Origin: Apophysomyces variabilis
Taxonomy: Eukaryota > Mucoromycota > Mucoromycetes > Mucorales > Mucoraceae
NCBI GenBank assembly: GCA_002749535.1
Contig: MZZL01000392.1
Span: forward strand, 253,229-317,228
Direction of reading: 5' to 3'
DNA length: 64,000 nucleotides
The first letter of the stretch is position 1. Every line of letters begins with the position of its first letter. The notes under the pieces were generated by a model. The model searched no databases and was not told the origin of the DNA. It worked only from the letters and a program-made list of their open reading frames with translations. Below are positions 56,222-64,000 of this stretch, one piece after another. The translations under genes were made by a program, and so were the position numbers.

Positions 56222-57973
56222 TCAATTCCATACTTGATGATAATAAATGAAGGTGTCTTTCATGTAAGGACATAGAATCGATACAATTGGCAGCTTTTGT
56301 ATACTTTGTCGACACTTATTATAACCTTCTGACCCTTGCGCATGATACGTATTGTTTTGAAGAACATCGGCAACTTTCACGGGTTCAATTGGGTACACAG
56401 TTGGAGAATTGGAGCCCTTGCATAACAGTTGAAACCATCTTGTGCATCCGTCCTTCTCGTCAATACTGCGCTTATCTTGTTTTCCATCCCAGTCCTTGTA
56501 CTTAATACGCTCCTCTTCGCTCAATCGTGTAAACTTGATCAATGAGTCATTATGCGTATAAATACGAATTGTCTTAAGTCGCCGGCTGGGATAACAAATA
56601 GTGCGGTTCTGATCGGCTTTTGCTGAAAAGGAGCACCAAAGAGAGGAAAGATTGGGACACGCACGCAGTAAATACACAAAGACGTCATCACTAGTGTCGT
56701 CTGCCCTCGTGGATATACTTGTTAGTCTTTTTCTGGTTGAGACATGGCAATTGCGTATGCCAATAGAATCGCATTCAATAGATAATTTGCTGAGATGGCG
56801 GCAACAATCCAAAATCTCGTCGATATCAACATGGCCGGCAAAACGCTGTAAATTAAGATTCCATAATGAACGGCAAGCTTCTAATTCCTCTATCAGCATC
56901 TTCGGGATCGATGTCCTTTCACGACCATGCAGCGTAACCGAAAGGAGGGTCTTCTGGAAACTATGAATCGTTTTGCGCAGCCAACACATATCCTCTGTGA
57001 AATAAAAAATGGTATGTATCGGTGCACCTATTTTCCGAAGAATCTCCATGCATGGCTGGTAGCAATCGGGTTGATCTACGTATAAGTCTTCGAGCTTTCG
57101 ACATGACTGGATCAATGTCGTTTGATTGCTGCACAATTCGTAATAATAAAGATCCAGACTCTTAATGTTATAGAATTTCCTGGCAAAGAGCTGGCCCATT
57201 CTATCACCGTATACTCCTTGCAAACGTAGATATTCCAGGCTATTGCAAGATAAAATTTGCTCGGGTAGTTCTCCATCGAATCGCAGATTACGCAACGATA
57301 GCTCTTCGAGACGTGGGAAGCAATTTATCACTTTGTCGAAAACGGATAATGATACTGTTCCTTCATTCTCCGGGCCTTCATCCTCCAGGTCTTCATCCTC
57401 CATTCCTAGTGTTAAGCTAGTAACACCTGATAACTGTAAGAGCGTATTCATCCATTCGCTATAATCCACCGTTTGCACTTGTAGGGTTGTCAGTCGGAGT
57501 CCCATATACTCGATAGGAAAGGCTGCAGGTACATTTCCTTGTTTAGTTGTGTACCATATATTTTCGATATGTGTCCAGTTGGGTAAGTCAGATAGTAGAT
57601 CGTCGTACCCTCCCAATTCGCCTTGAAGCTCTGTAACGTGAGGAAATAAATGCCGGAGAAGAGCCACTTGTTCCTTGTCTAAGCCTTCTTCTACCACCAG
57701 ACAGCGTACATATTCCCCAAGTGGTTTGGATGCAGCCGGGTCCGTAACAGTTCGGCGCAGCAATGAAAGCTGTCTGTCATCTATGATACGAATAGTATGA
57801 TAAATTCTTGGAATCAGGATATCATACCATAACCGGCAAACGTGTCTCAGAGTGTCCCACTTGTCTTCCAGCAGACGATCAAATATGTCCAACAAAATTT
57901 CCCGTGGAAGCTTATTTATCGCAGGAGAAGCTGCAGATTCTTTTGTTTCTGTTGTAGGTACTATAGCACCCAT
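56222..57973 (-). CDS. F-box / LRR-like protein, intact
   Basis: I choose ATG 57973 ('MGAIVPTTETKES', 583 aa) rather than the in-frame ATG at 58060 because a TATA box lies between them. F-box follows ('INKLPREILLDIFDRLLEDK', 'VCRLWYDILIPRIYHTIRI'). Body segments: 'LFPHVTELQGELGGYDDLL', 'LQLSGVTSLTLGM', an acidic variable loop (EDEDLEDEGPENEG), 'FPRLEELSLRNLRFDGELPE', 'QLFARKFYNIKSLDLYY', 'CWLRKTIHSFQKTLLSVTL', 'VDIDEILDCCRHLSKLSI', 'DDVFVYLLRACPNLSSLWC', 'TICYPSRRLKTIRI' and terminal 'PIVSILCPYMKDTFIYY'. Part of the local SCF-receptor family. Confidence 0.87.
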   Translation of the reverse strand: MGAIVPTTETKESAASPAINKLPREILLDIFDRLLEDKWDTLRHVCRLWYDILIPRIYHTIRIIDDRQLSLLRRTVTDPAASKPLGEYVRCLVVEEGLDKEQVALLRHLFPHVTELQGELGGYDDLLSDLPNWTHIENIWYTTKQGNVPAAFPIEYMGLRLTTLQVQTVDYSEWMNTLLQLSGVTSLTLGMEDEDLEDEGPENEGTVSLSVFDKVINCFPRLEELSLRNLRFDGELPEQILSCNSLEYLRLQGVYGDRMGQLFARKFYNIKSLDLYYYELCSNQTTLIQSCRKLEDLYVDQPDCYQPCMEILRKIGAPIHTIFYFTEDMCWLRKTIHSFQKTLLSVTLHGRERTSIPKMLIEELEACRSLWNLNLQRFAGHVDIDEILDCCRHLSKLSIECDSIGIRNCHVSTRKRLTSISTRADDTSDDVFVYLLRACPNLSSLWCSFSAKADQNRTICYPSRRLKTIRIYTHNDSLIKFTRLSEEERIKYKDWDGKQDKRSIDEKDGCTRWFQLLCKGSNSPTVYPIEPVKVADVLQNNTYHAQGSEGYNKCRQSIQKLPIVSILCPYMKDTFIYYHQVWN

Positions 57974-58007
57974 ATTAGTTCGGTGCCACAGCGGCAAAAC
58001 GGTCCCA

Positions 58008-58015
58008 TATTTATA
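58008..58015 (-). promoter_or_regulatory. TATA box of F-box gene
   Basis: TATAAATA on the minus strand, 35 bases before the ATG at 57973. The same octamer occurs 36 bases before the ATG of the paralog at 62554. Confidence 0.6.
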
Positions 58016-58391
58016 GATTTTGCTGGGTTGACAGGGAGTGAAATCACTGTGGTCTACCAAGCCTCTGGATGTTACGCGTGTACCACGTTGTTCATCTGTT
58101 TTGCGTCACAGTAGCCACAATATTGAGGTCAATATAGGAAATTTTTCGTCGGGGATTTTATCGTAATTTAACAGGCACACGACAAACCAGACATGAGATC
58201 GTCGGATTCGTCTAAAAAGCCCATTTTTTCAACAAGACAGACTTTTGAGAGCGGTTCCTTTAGTTAGCTAACGAGGACAGTGTAACTAGACCCACAATGC
58301 TTACGGGTTGGTTTCGGTGTTGTCTACAACATCTGGCCGTCATCGAAAGTCAAGGGAGAATTATACAGCATGTTTTTCCTTTCATGCTGAG
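58016..58391. other. Intergenic, nothing recognised
   Basis: Upstream DNA of the F-box gene. The 3' end of the relic at 58392 adjoins it. No further feature. Confidence 0.3.
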
Positions 58392-59012
58392 TCATGTAGT
58401 TAAACCTTTACTAAAGGTTGACTCAAATCTAGCTTGGTCGATTTTTCCCACCATTTCGGCAGAGAAGGTCGTCTTCTTGTCATCGTCGTCCCGCTCTTCA
58501 AAGTGTTTGATAGAGGTAGGGAGCTTGAGCGCTTTTGTGGTAATCTTTCTAGCTTGTTGGTCCATATACTTAGCGGTCGCGAAATTGTAGGCTGGGAGGC
58601 GCCCTAAGTCTTTCCGAAGAGTTGAGGAGGATCTCTCTGCCAAAGAGTCTCCTTCTCCTTCAGCAACGAATTTAGCTTGTTCGAAACTCTCAGTGGTTGC
58701 TCTTGCTGCGCATCGTAATTGATCTGCGTTTTTGTATTTACTGATAACACCTGATAGGCCTCCATATTGTATATTTTGAAGTCAGGTACGAAGCCCTTGT
58801 TTATGGTTTCTTCTGTTGTACAGTCTGCTCCCCGGTATGGGGTTGTATCTCTGGAAGCGATCGAGATTGGGTGTAGGGTCCCTCTTGGAAGAGGAGACCA
58901 ATTGCTTGAGAATATATTTTGGTAAAGTCAACTTTTCGAGTTTTGACTGCTCTTTGAGTCTAAACTTTCTAACAAACTGTTGGTAGTTTTGTTCGAGTTG
59001 TTCTGCTGCCAT
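58392..59012 (-). pseudogene. Open frame of ~206 codons with one in-frame TGA, unrecognised
   Basis: Read from ATG 59012: 'MAAEQLEQNYQQFVRKFRL', 'YNPIPGSRLYNRRNHK', then TGA at 58782-58784, and in the same frame 'NIQYGGLSGVISKYKNADQ', 'SLAERSSSTLRKDLGRLPAY' and 'RKITTKALKLPTSIKHFEE' to a stop at 58392. Charged and soluble-looking; no motif known to me. The composition recalls gag-like or nucleoid-type proteins of retroelements, but nothing proves it. Confidence 0.45.
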
Positions 59013-59490
59013 CGGTATAGATTTGATGGTAGAGTCTCCCGTAGGCTCATTGATATGATTTACAAGTACTCCACGACTGCGCGGCTTTCAAAGATATTGA
59101 GAGAATAGACTTAAAGAACATTTTGTTTTATACAGTTTTTCAACCAATAAAAGCGCGGCAATGAAGGATTATACCACATTGGAGCTTCGAATAGAGGCAA
59201 CCAGCATTGTAATAGGCATGAAAAACAATGTAGTGTAGTATATATGACTCTCTCCGTAATTCCATACAAGACGACATGACGATTTCTTATTCATTGGGTG
59301 TCGATATCTAGAAGAAGACGCTGTGTAGTACGATGCTCTTTATTTAGATGTCTGTACAAGTCAGCGTCACATATTTCCGTATTATTGTCTAGCGGATGTC
59401 GTGTCCTAGAAAATTCCCTCAGTTCTTTGTATGGATGGTGTGCGTCAGAGCTAAACCATTTGGCCTTTATTTGACATCAGTGAACTACGA
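59013..59490. other. Intergenic, nothing recognised
   Basis: No supported feature; the 3' flank of the inverted small-ORF copy begins at its right end. Confidence 0.3.
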
Positions 59491-59759
59491 CTACAACGAG
59501 AATTGTACAGAACTGAAAGTGGCAATGGGTTTGACAATAAGTCGAACAAAAATTTCAGACCCATCAGACTCTTCAATAACGATCCTCATCACGTTGTCGT
59601 GCTCGCCAGCGTCCTCGTTGCTTCGATCATCCTTTCAACACTAGCTTTGACAAATTGTGGGAGTTTGGAATAGTCTTCCTGATTTACGTTGAAGATAGCG
59701 AGAACTTCAAAACCAAGACGGTTTTCGGCAAAAGCTTGCTTGATTACGGCAATTTTCAT
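59491..59759 (-). pseudogene. Small ORF, copy 3 (inverted, frameshifted)
   Basis: Minus-strand start 'MKIAVIKQAFAENRLGFEVL' at 59759, then 'FNVNQEDYSKLPQFVKASVE'. A one-base deletion near 59612-59625 shifts the frame; in the other frame 'DAGEHDNVMRIVIEESDGSE' and 'RLIVKPIATFSSVQFSL' end at TAG 59491-59493. Homologous upstream sequence extends to about 59990. Homologous to the 86-aa gene at 17638. Confidence 0.7.
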
Positions 59760-59990
59760 CTTGTCCTTTTTGGCGGTTGAAAAACAGAATACAAGAAAGA
59801 AAGAGATGCTCGATGTAGTAAATACATAGAGAGCTTGAGAGGCGTTCGTACCAATGACGATGTACGAATGTTTTTAAGGACACCGTATGCAGCTTGCGTA
59901 CGTACGTCTATGTTCTACATACGCATGTGTGTTCTCACTTCAAAAAGAACTGTCGTTCTGTTTCCGAATTTGTCAAAATATGTTTAAAAA

Positions 59991-60440
59991 GGAACGAGTA
60001 TGGTTGCCGTTTTATCAATCAGGAATATATGCACAGGCCAAAAAAGAAAAAAGAAGAGGCTGATAAGCATATGACGTTGGGCCGTTAACTTGAGTGAATC
60101 ATTGTTTGACAGAAGCTTATTTGCTTGTGGCCGCGGAGTCTGTTGTAAGTTTAGGTTAAACCAAGGTTACAAGATTTTTCGTTCACCAATAAAATCGTTC
60201 TGTGCGAAAAAAAGAAGAAAACAAAAAGTTTTGAAGATCTTGCATTACTCTCTACTGTAAAGACGTTCTTAATGAGATTGTACGAGGGCGAAATACCTTA
60301 ACAGGATGAAAGGAATGTCATAGCACCATACGTGAGAGTGTCATCCATTTTACAGTGCTTACCAACAAGTATAAAGATTGGCTGTCGATTAGATAATTAA
60401 ACGTAATCCTCACACAGTGATATCCAAACATCGAAATGAA
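59991..60440. other. Intergenic, nothing recognised
   Basis: No supported feature. Confidence 0.3.
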
Positions 60441-60793
60441 ATGCATTTTATCTCCAAGTTTGCTGTTGCTGCCTGTGTCATCGCTTCCTTGTCTGTTACC
60501 ACTGCTGCTCCCCAGTGATTTAATCACGCATCCCATGACCCGTCTGACTTCAAGTTCTCCAGATACATGACTTGAACGTCAACACAACTCTTGAAGTCTT
60601 TGCTGATTCAAACCAGTGGTACTACCATAATATGACTCTCGGTGGCAGGATTGAACAGGTGATCATTGAGGAAGTTCTTGCCTCCTTGCGTGGTAATGGT
60701 TACCAAACGATACTTGGCACTAACCCTCCAGCTGGTGCCTTCCTTGTTACGAGCGACGAGAATAATTTGCAGAAACGCGGAGTATGCTGTTAG
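60441..60793 (+). pseudogene. Small secreted-protein relic
   Basis: ATG 60441 opens a classic signal peptide, 'MHFISKFAVAACVIASLS' followed by 'VTTAAPQ', and stops at once with TGA. About 55 bases on, a second frame (60572-60793) encodes 'VNTTLEVFADSNQWYYHN', 'RIEQVIIEEVLASLRGNGYQ' and a Cys-ending tail 'KRGVCC'. A stop plus frameshift separates the leader from the mature part. No splice donor fits between them. Family not recognised. Confidence 0.4.
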
Positions 60794-61079
60794 TTCTCCG
60801 TCTGTGGTATCAGTGTGAGCGTCTATTAGTGCTTATAATGGACATATTTTCTTCATCCACTTATCCAACTAAGATTGATCACGTCCAATTATGCACAAAT
60901 ATATGACTGACATCGGTGCTAACCAGCAATTCACTCTTGCTCCCTTGAAGTCGCTCACATTTAAGATATTAGAAGCCTCGCTGATGCCCGTCATCAACGA
61001 TCCTTTTCCAGAAACTTGCTGCGCTTTACTTTGTTTCTAATAACTGACCAGGATCGCTTGATCGAATTGAGCTCAAGAG

Positions 61080-61787
61080 AATATCAAAGGAAATACGCAC
61101 AGCGATAGCATCGAGGTTCGGCGATATACTTGCTATATCTTCAAAGTATGTATAGGAGCATTATCCATGATCAGAATTGCCTTTCATGTATGGATAGTGC
61201 TCCATTTCATCCATTGCGGCCATCAGAAGGCTAAGGTAATATCCTATTACCGTCCCTTTGCTCATGGGCAGCGTCATCTGCTCGCTTCCTCTTTTTGTGG
61301 CTGGCAGTTGCGGATGTCTCAGGCTGCATTGTACTAAGCCTGCTACAGAAATCGCATGCAAGATACTAGTTGTCTGTGTTTTGGCTTTAGGCACTTTGAC
61401 CAGACAATGCTACGTTTGATGTTCACATGGATAGCAGATTCATGGAGAAAAGACGCAGTGTCTTGCAAAATCCATGTAGACGCTCTTTGATTTTTTTCTT
61501 TGCTGTCCCTATGTACAGGCTCAAACTGAGCTTTCTTGAGAGATAGAACGCAACGTTTTTTTTTTTACACGATGATGCACAGTGCTTTTAGATAGTTTGA
61601 ATCCTGTAAATACCTGCCTCAGTTGTTCCTTCACTTGTTCAAAGGCAGCTGACGTGTGCTCATCAATGCAATTTAGAATGGATTTCCTGCGCTTCTCATC
61701 GAGAAGACCCAGTCGGCCATTCTTAAGACATTTCCGAAGACACCATAAACTTTCTTTGATCGAATGCTGGTTTACTGGACAAAGCAA
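61080..61787 (-). pseudogene. Decayed Tc1/mariner-type transposase
   Basis: From 61787 on the minus strand: 'GRLGLLDEKRRKSIL', 'FTGFKLSKSTVHHRVKKK' (helix-turn-helix region), then after frame changes 'TTSILHAISVAGLVQCSLR', 'GYYLSLLMAAMDEMEHYPYM' and 'LIMDNAPIHT' (second catalytic Asp) near 61165-61140. The segment with the first catalytic Asp is degraded and the C-terminal Glu motif is not found. Subfamily differs from the intact element at 28.5 kb. Confidence 0.75.
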
Positions 61788-61973
61788 CCGAAGCCTCGCT
61801 ATGAACTATCTGAATTCAGGGCTTAAACTTTAAGAATTCACACGGAGAATGATTCTTTATTCACGCTTTCACAGTTGAGAGAAGGAGAACGTATTGAATA
61901 CAGGAACTGGGATGCCAGACAAACGTAATGCACTATAGACGAAATGATCAGCTATGCAGTATGGTTTATAGTG

Positions 61974-62185
61974 TTACTAGGGCGCAGCTGCCCGGGCGTA
62001 TGTCCAATAGGACCTGAGGAAACGAATACCATTTTATACAACAACACATTTCATATAGAAGAGTCAAAAGGATATAATGAGCGTCAAGAGAAAATCCGAA
62101 AGCTAGCAGTTATATCGGTCAATGTCCTTACATAGATGCGATCTTCTTTAACAATCATATAGTAAGCAATTATCTTGTTAGCTAA
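61974..62185 (+). pseudogene. F-box gene relic, C-terminal piece
   Basis: 'CPIGPEETNTILYNNTFHIEESKG' region (split reading) and 'YNERQEKIRKLAVIS' align with the tail of the 56.2-kb gene ('YPIEPVKVADVLQNNTYH', 'YNKCRQSIQKLPIVS'). One frameshift later 'QCPYIDAIFFNNHIV' provides the family's C-terminal CPYxD motif. The rest of this gene copy is missing upstream, where the decayed transposase lies. Confidence 0.7.
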
Positions 62186-62510
62186 AAAGGACAGTTTGAC
62201 CTAGGCCTACAATACTTCATACTTTGGTTTATGTGTTGCGTACATCATCTGGTCCGTCATCGAAAGTAAACGAATAGTTATATAGTATGCCTTTTCTTTT
62301 CCTTATGGCTCGTGTAAGTTTACTGCGCTTAAACTTAGTGATATCTGAATCCTAAGCCTACAAACTATATCCCTGATGGCATTTGTTTCATTTTTATTTT
62401 TATGCTCTACCTACTGCGACTCCGTAGTCCCTGAATAGACTAAGGTGATACATGCGTAACGTCCATAGCTCGATAGAACCGCAGCAGTTGATTTCTATCA
62501 ACAAACGAAT

Positions 62511-62518
62511 TATAAATA
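62511..62518 (+). promoter_or_regulatory. TATA box of F-box gene
   Basis: tataaata, 36 bases before the ATG at 62554, matching the spacing seen for the gene at 57973. Confidence 0.6.
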
Positions 62519-62553
62519 ATGGCTTATTTTTGCCACAGTTGCCCATCACTGCA

Positions 62554-64000
62554 ATGGATTATATAGCAGCTCCAAAAACTGTCGACGGCCAGTCAGTTCA
62601 TTCTGCGATAGACCACTTTCCAAGCGAAATTTTGCTGAACATCTTTGTTCGTCTTCGAAAAGGAAAATGGCGAACTTTGGTCCGCGTCTGCCGACTATGG
62701 AATATCGTTTTGGTTCCTGAACTGTATAGATCAATCGTAATCTTCTCGAATGAACAGTTTCAATGTTTTGCGGATACAGTCACCGATAAGCAACTTGGAC
62801 ATCTTGTACGTGAACTGCGGATAGCAACCCGTTTAGACGAGAAACATATGGCTCTTCTGCCGCAGCTCTTTCCTCACGTTACAGAGCTGCACGGTGACAC
62901 ATGGGAACATGACCATTTATTGTCCGTCTTACCGAAATGGAAACACCTTGAAAAGATAGAGGGATTATTCATGGAGGGAAACATACCTGTTAATTTCCAA
63001 ACCAATTCTCTCGGAAGCCAATTAAAATCTCTATGGGTGGAAACAAAGAATATCAAAGAATGGATCGACACGCTTGTAAAGCTTCCCTCAGTCGAGGATC
63101 TGACTATAACCTTTGGCCTCAAAAAACGGAAAACCAGACAAGGAACGATATCTTTTAGTGAGTTGGATGAGATCATAAATAGCCTACCGTGCCTCCACAA
63201 CCTTCAATTGGAAAATCTGTGGACTTATGGAGAGGTGCCCGATCATATATCGCCTTGTAAAACGCTACACGCTTTAAACCTAAAAACGACTTTTGGTAAC
63301 GGTTGGGGTCAGTACTTCGCGAGAAAATGCAATAAATTGGAGAGACTCTCAATCAACCGAGCTCAAATGAACGAGGAATTGGCGCTACTGGCTAAATCAT
63401 GTACGCAGCTCAAGAGCTTGATAGTACACAGCATCGGTACCTATCGTGCAGTCATGGATATACTGGAGCAGATTGCTTCGCCGATAGAAGCAGTTGAATA
63501 TGATATGCAGGACGCGGTTTGGTTCAGAAAAACAATTCATGGTTTCCATAGAACGCTTACTAGTGTGAAGATATGGACACATGACGATTTTCCAGTTGAG
63601 CAACTGTTGACAGAGGATTTACAAGCTTGCCGTTTGCTACGAGAACTTACTTTATCGCGTTTTACCGGTCGTTTGGAAATCGATGTCATTTTGGATCGTT
63701 GGGATCGTCTCGAGTATCTGTTTCTTCAGGGCGAATATATTGGTTTGAGCAACAATTACCATGCGACAACAACGAAACCGAGGTTAAAAAATCTGGAAAT
63801 AAACGGAGAGGATATTAGCGATGATGTGTTTATGTGGTTGGCGCGTACTTGTCGCAAACTTTCTTCCATTGAATGCTGGTTCATTGGGGAAAGTAATCGC
63901 AGCCGCACTATTTGCTACCCAAACCAAGGTCTTAACCTTTTAAGTCTTCGCACGTACAGCAACGCTTTATTCAAGCTTACGCAATTAAGCGAAATGGAAT
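62554..64000 (+). CDS. F-box / LRR-like protein, runs off the right edge
   Basis: Open from ATG 62554 to the end of the window without a stop (482 codons visible, about 100 more expected). F-box: 'IDHFPSEILLNIFVRLRKGK', 'VCRLWNIVLVPELYRSIVI'. Then 'LPQLFPHVTELHGDTWEHDH', 'VKLPSVEDLTITFG', a basic variable loop ('LKKRKTRQG'), 'FSELDEIINSLPCLHNLQL', 'YGEVPDHISPCKTLHAL', 'QYFARKCNKLERLSI', 'VWFRKTIHGFHRTLTSVKI', 'LEIDVILDRWDRLEYLFL', 'DDVFMWLARTCRKLSSIEC' and 'LFKLTQLSEME'. Most similar by eye to the 51.8 and 56.2-kb copies. Confidence 0.87.
   Translation, partial: MDYIAAPKTVDGQSVHSAIDHFPSEILLNIFVRLRKGKWRTLVRVCRLWNIVLVPELYRSIVIFSNEQFQCFADTVTDKQLGHLVRELRIATRLDEKHMALLPQLFPHVTELHGDTWEHDHLLSVLPKWKHLEKIEGLFMEGNIPVNFQTNSLGSQLKSLWVETKNIKEWIDTLVKLPSVEDLTITFGLKKRKTRQGTISFSELDEIINSLPCLHNLQLENLWTYGEVPDHISPCKTLHALNLKTTFGNGWGQYFARKCNKLERLSINRAQMNEELALLAKSCTQLKSLIVHSIGTYRAVMDILEQIASPIEAVEYDMQDAVWFRKTIHGFHRTLTSVKIWTHDDFPVEQLLTEDLQACRLLRELTLSRFTGRLEIDVILDRWDRLEYLFLQGEYIGLSNNYHATTTKPRLKNLEINGEDISDDVFMWLARTCRKLSSIECWFIGESNRSRTICYPNQGLNLLSLRTYSNALFKLTQLSEME

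Noticed and set aside
57974..58060. Upstream ATG at 58060 as start of the F-box gene
   Set aside because: A TATA box at 58008-58015 lies downstream of it, and paralogs start near the position of ATG 57973.

Overview
The window looks like nuclear DNA of a filamentous fungus, most likely a Mucoromycota (Mucorales-type) genome. It is AT-rich, housekeeping genes are cut by many short GT-AG introns (about 55-250 nt), and the conserved proteins (MOB2, alpha-tubulin, Kti12, glyoxalase II, 2-Cys peroxiredoxin, arrestin-type adaptor, homeobox factor) are fungal in character. Several other proteins look like lineage-specific multigene families. The order-level assignment is inference.

Conserved genes lie in four islands: 0.5-1.5 kb (MOB2); 5.7-12.2 kb (THEM6-like protein, BORCS8-like protein, MFS transporter, glyoxalase II); 31.1-34.3 kb (peroxiredoxin, KTI12); 43.2-49.4 kb (arrestin-type adaptor, homeobox factor, alpha-tubulin). 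Every splice model given here was rebuilt by eye and keeps an open frame across all junctions.

The rest is dynamic accessory DNA. Its dominant element is one F-box/leucine-rich-repeat-like family: four intact genes (26.4, 39.0, 51.8 and 56.2 kb), a fifth running off the right edge (62.55 kb), and at least four decayed copies (3.3, 14.1, 41.0 and 62.0 kb). These would be substrate receptors of SCF-type ubiquitin ligases. The paralogs share a ground plan but differ in a charged, variable-length loop at one fixed place.

Mobile DNA is abundant and dateable. There is an apparently intact DD34E Tc1/mariner-type element with 251-bp inverted repeats (28.51-30.37 kb), remnants of two other transposases, a FAR1/MULE-like remnant, and three solo LTRs with perfect 5-bp target duplications. 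One solo LTR interrupts an F-box relic so exactly that removing it restores the reading frame. A tandem duplication of roughly 2.8-3 kb (15.7-18.4 and 18.6-21.6 kb) carries a small-protein gene. One unit contains a solo LTR and the other a 5' fragment of U2 snRNA with its own target duplication, and each unit preserves the other's empty site. A third copy of the small gene lies inverted at 59.5 kb.
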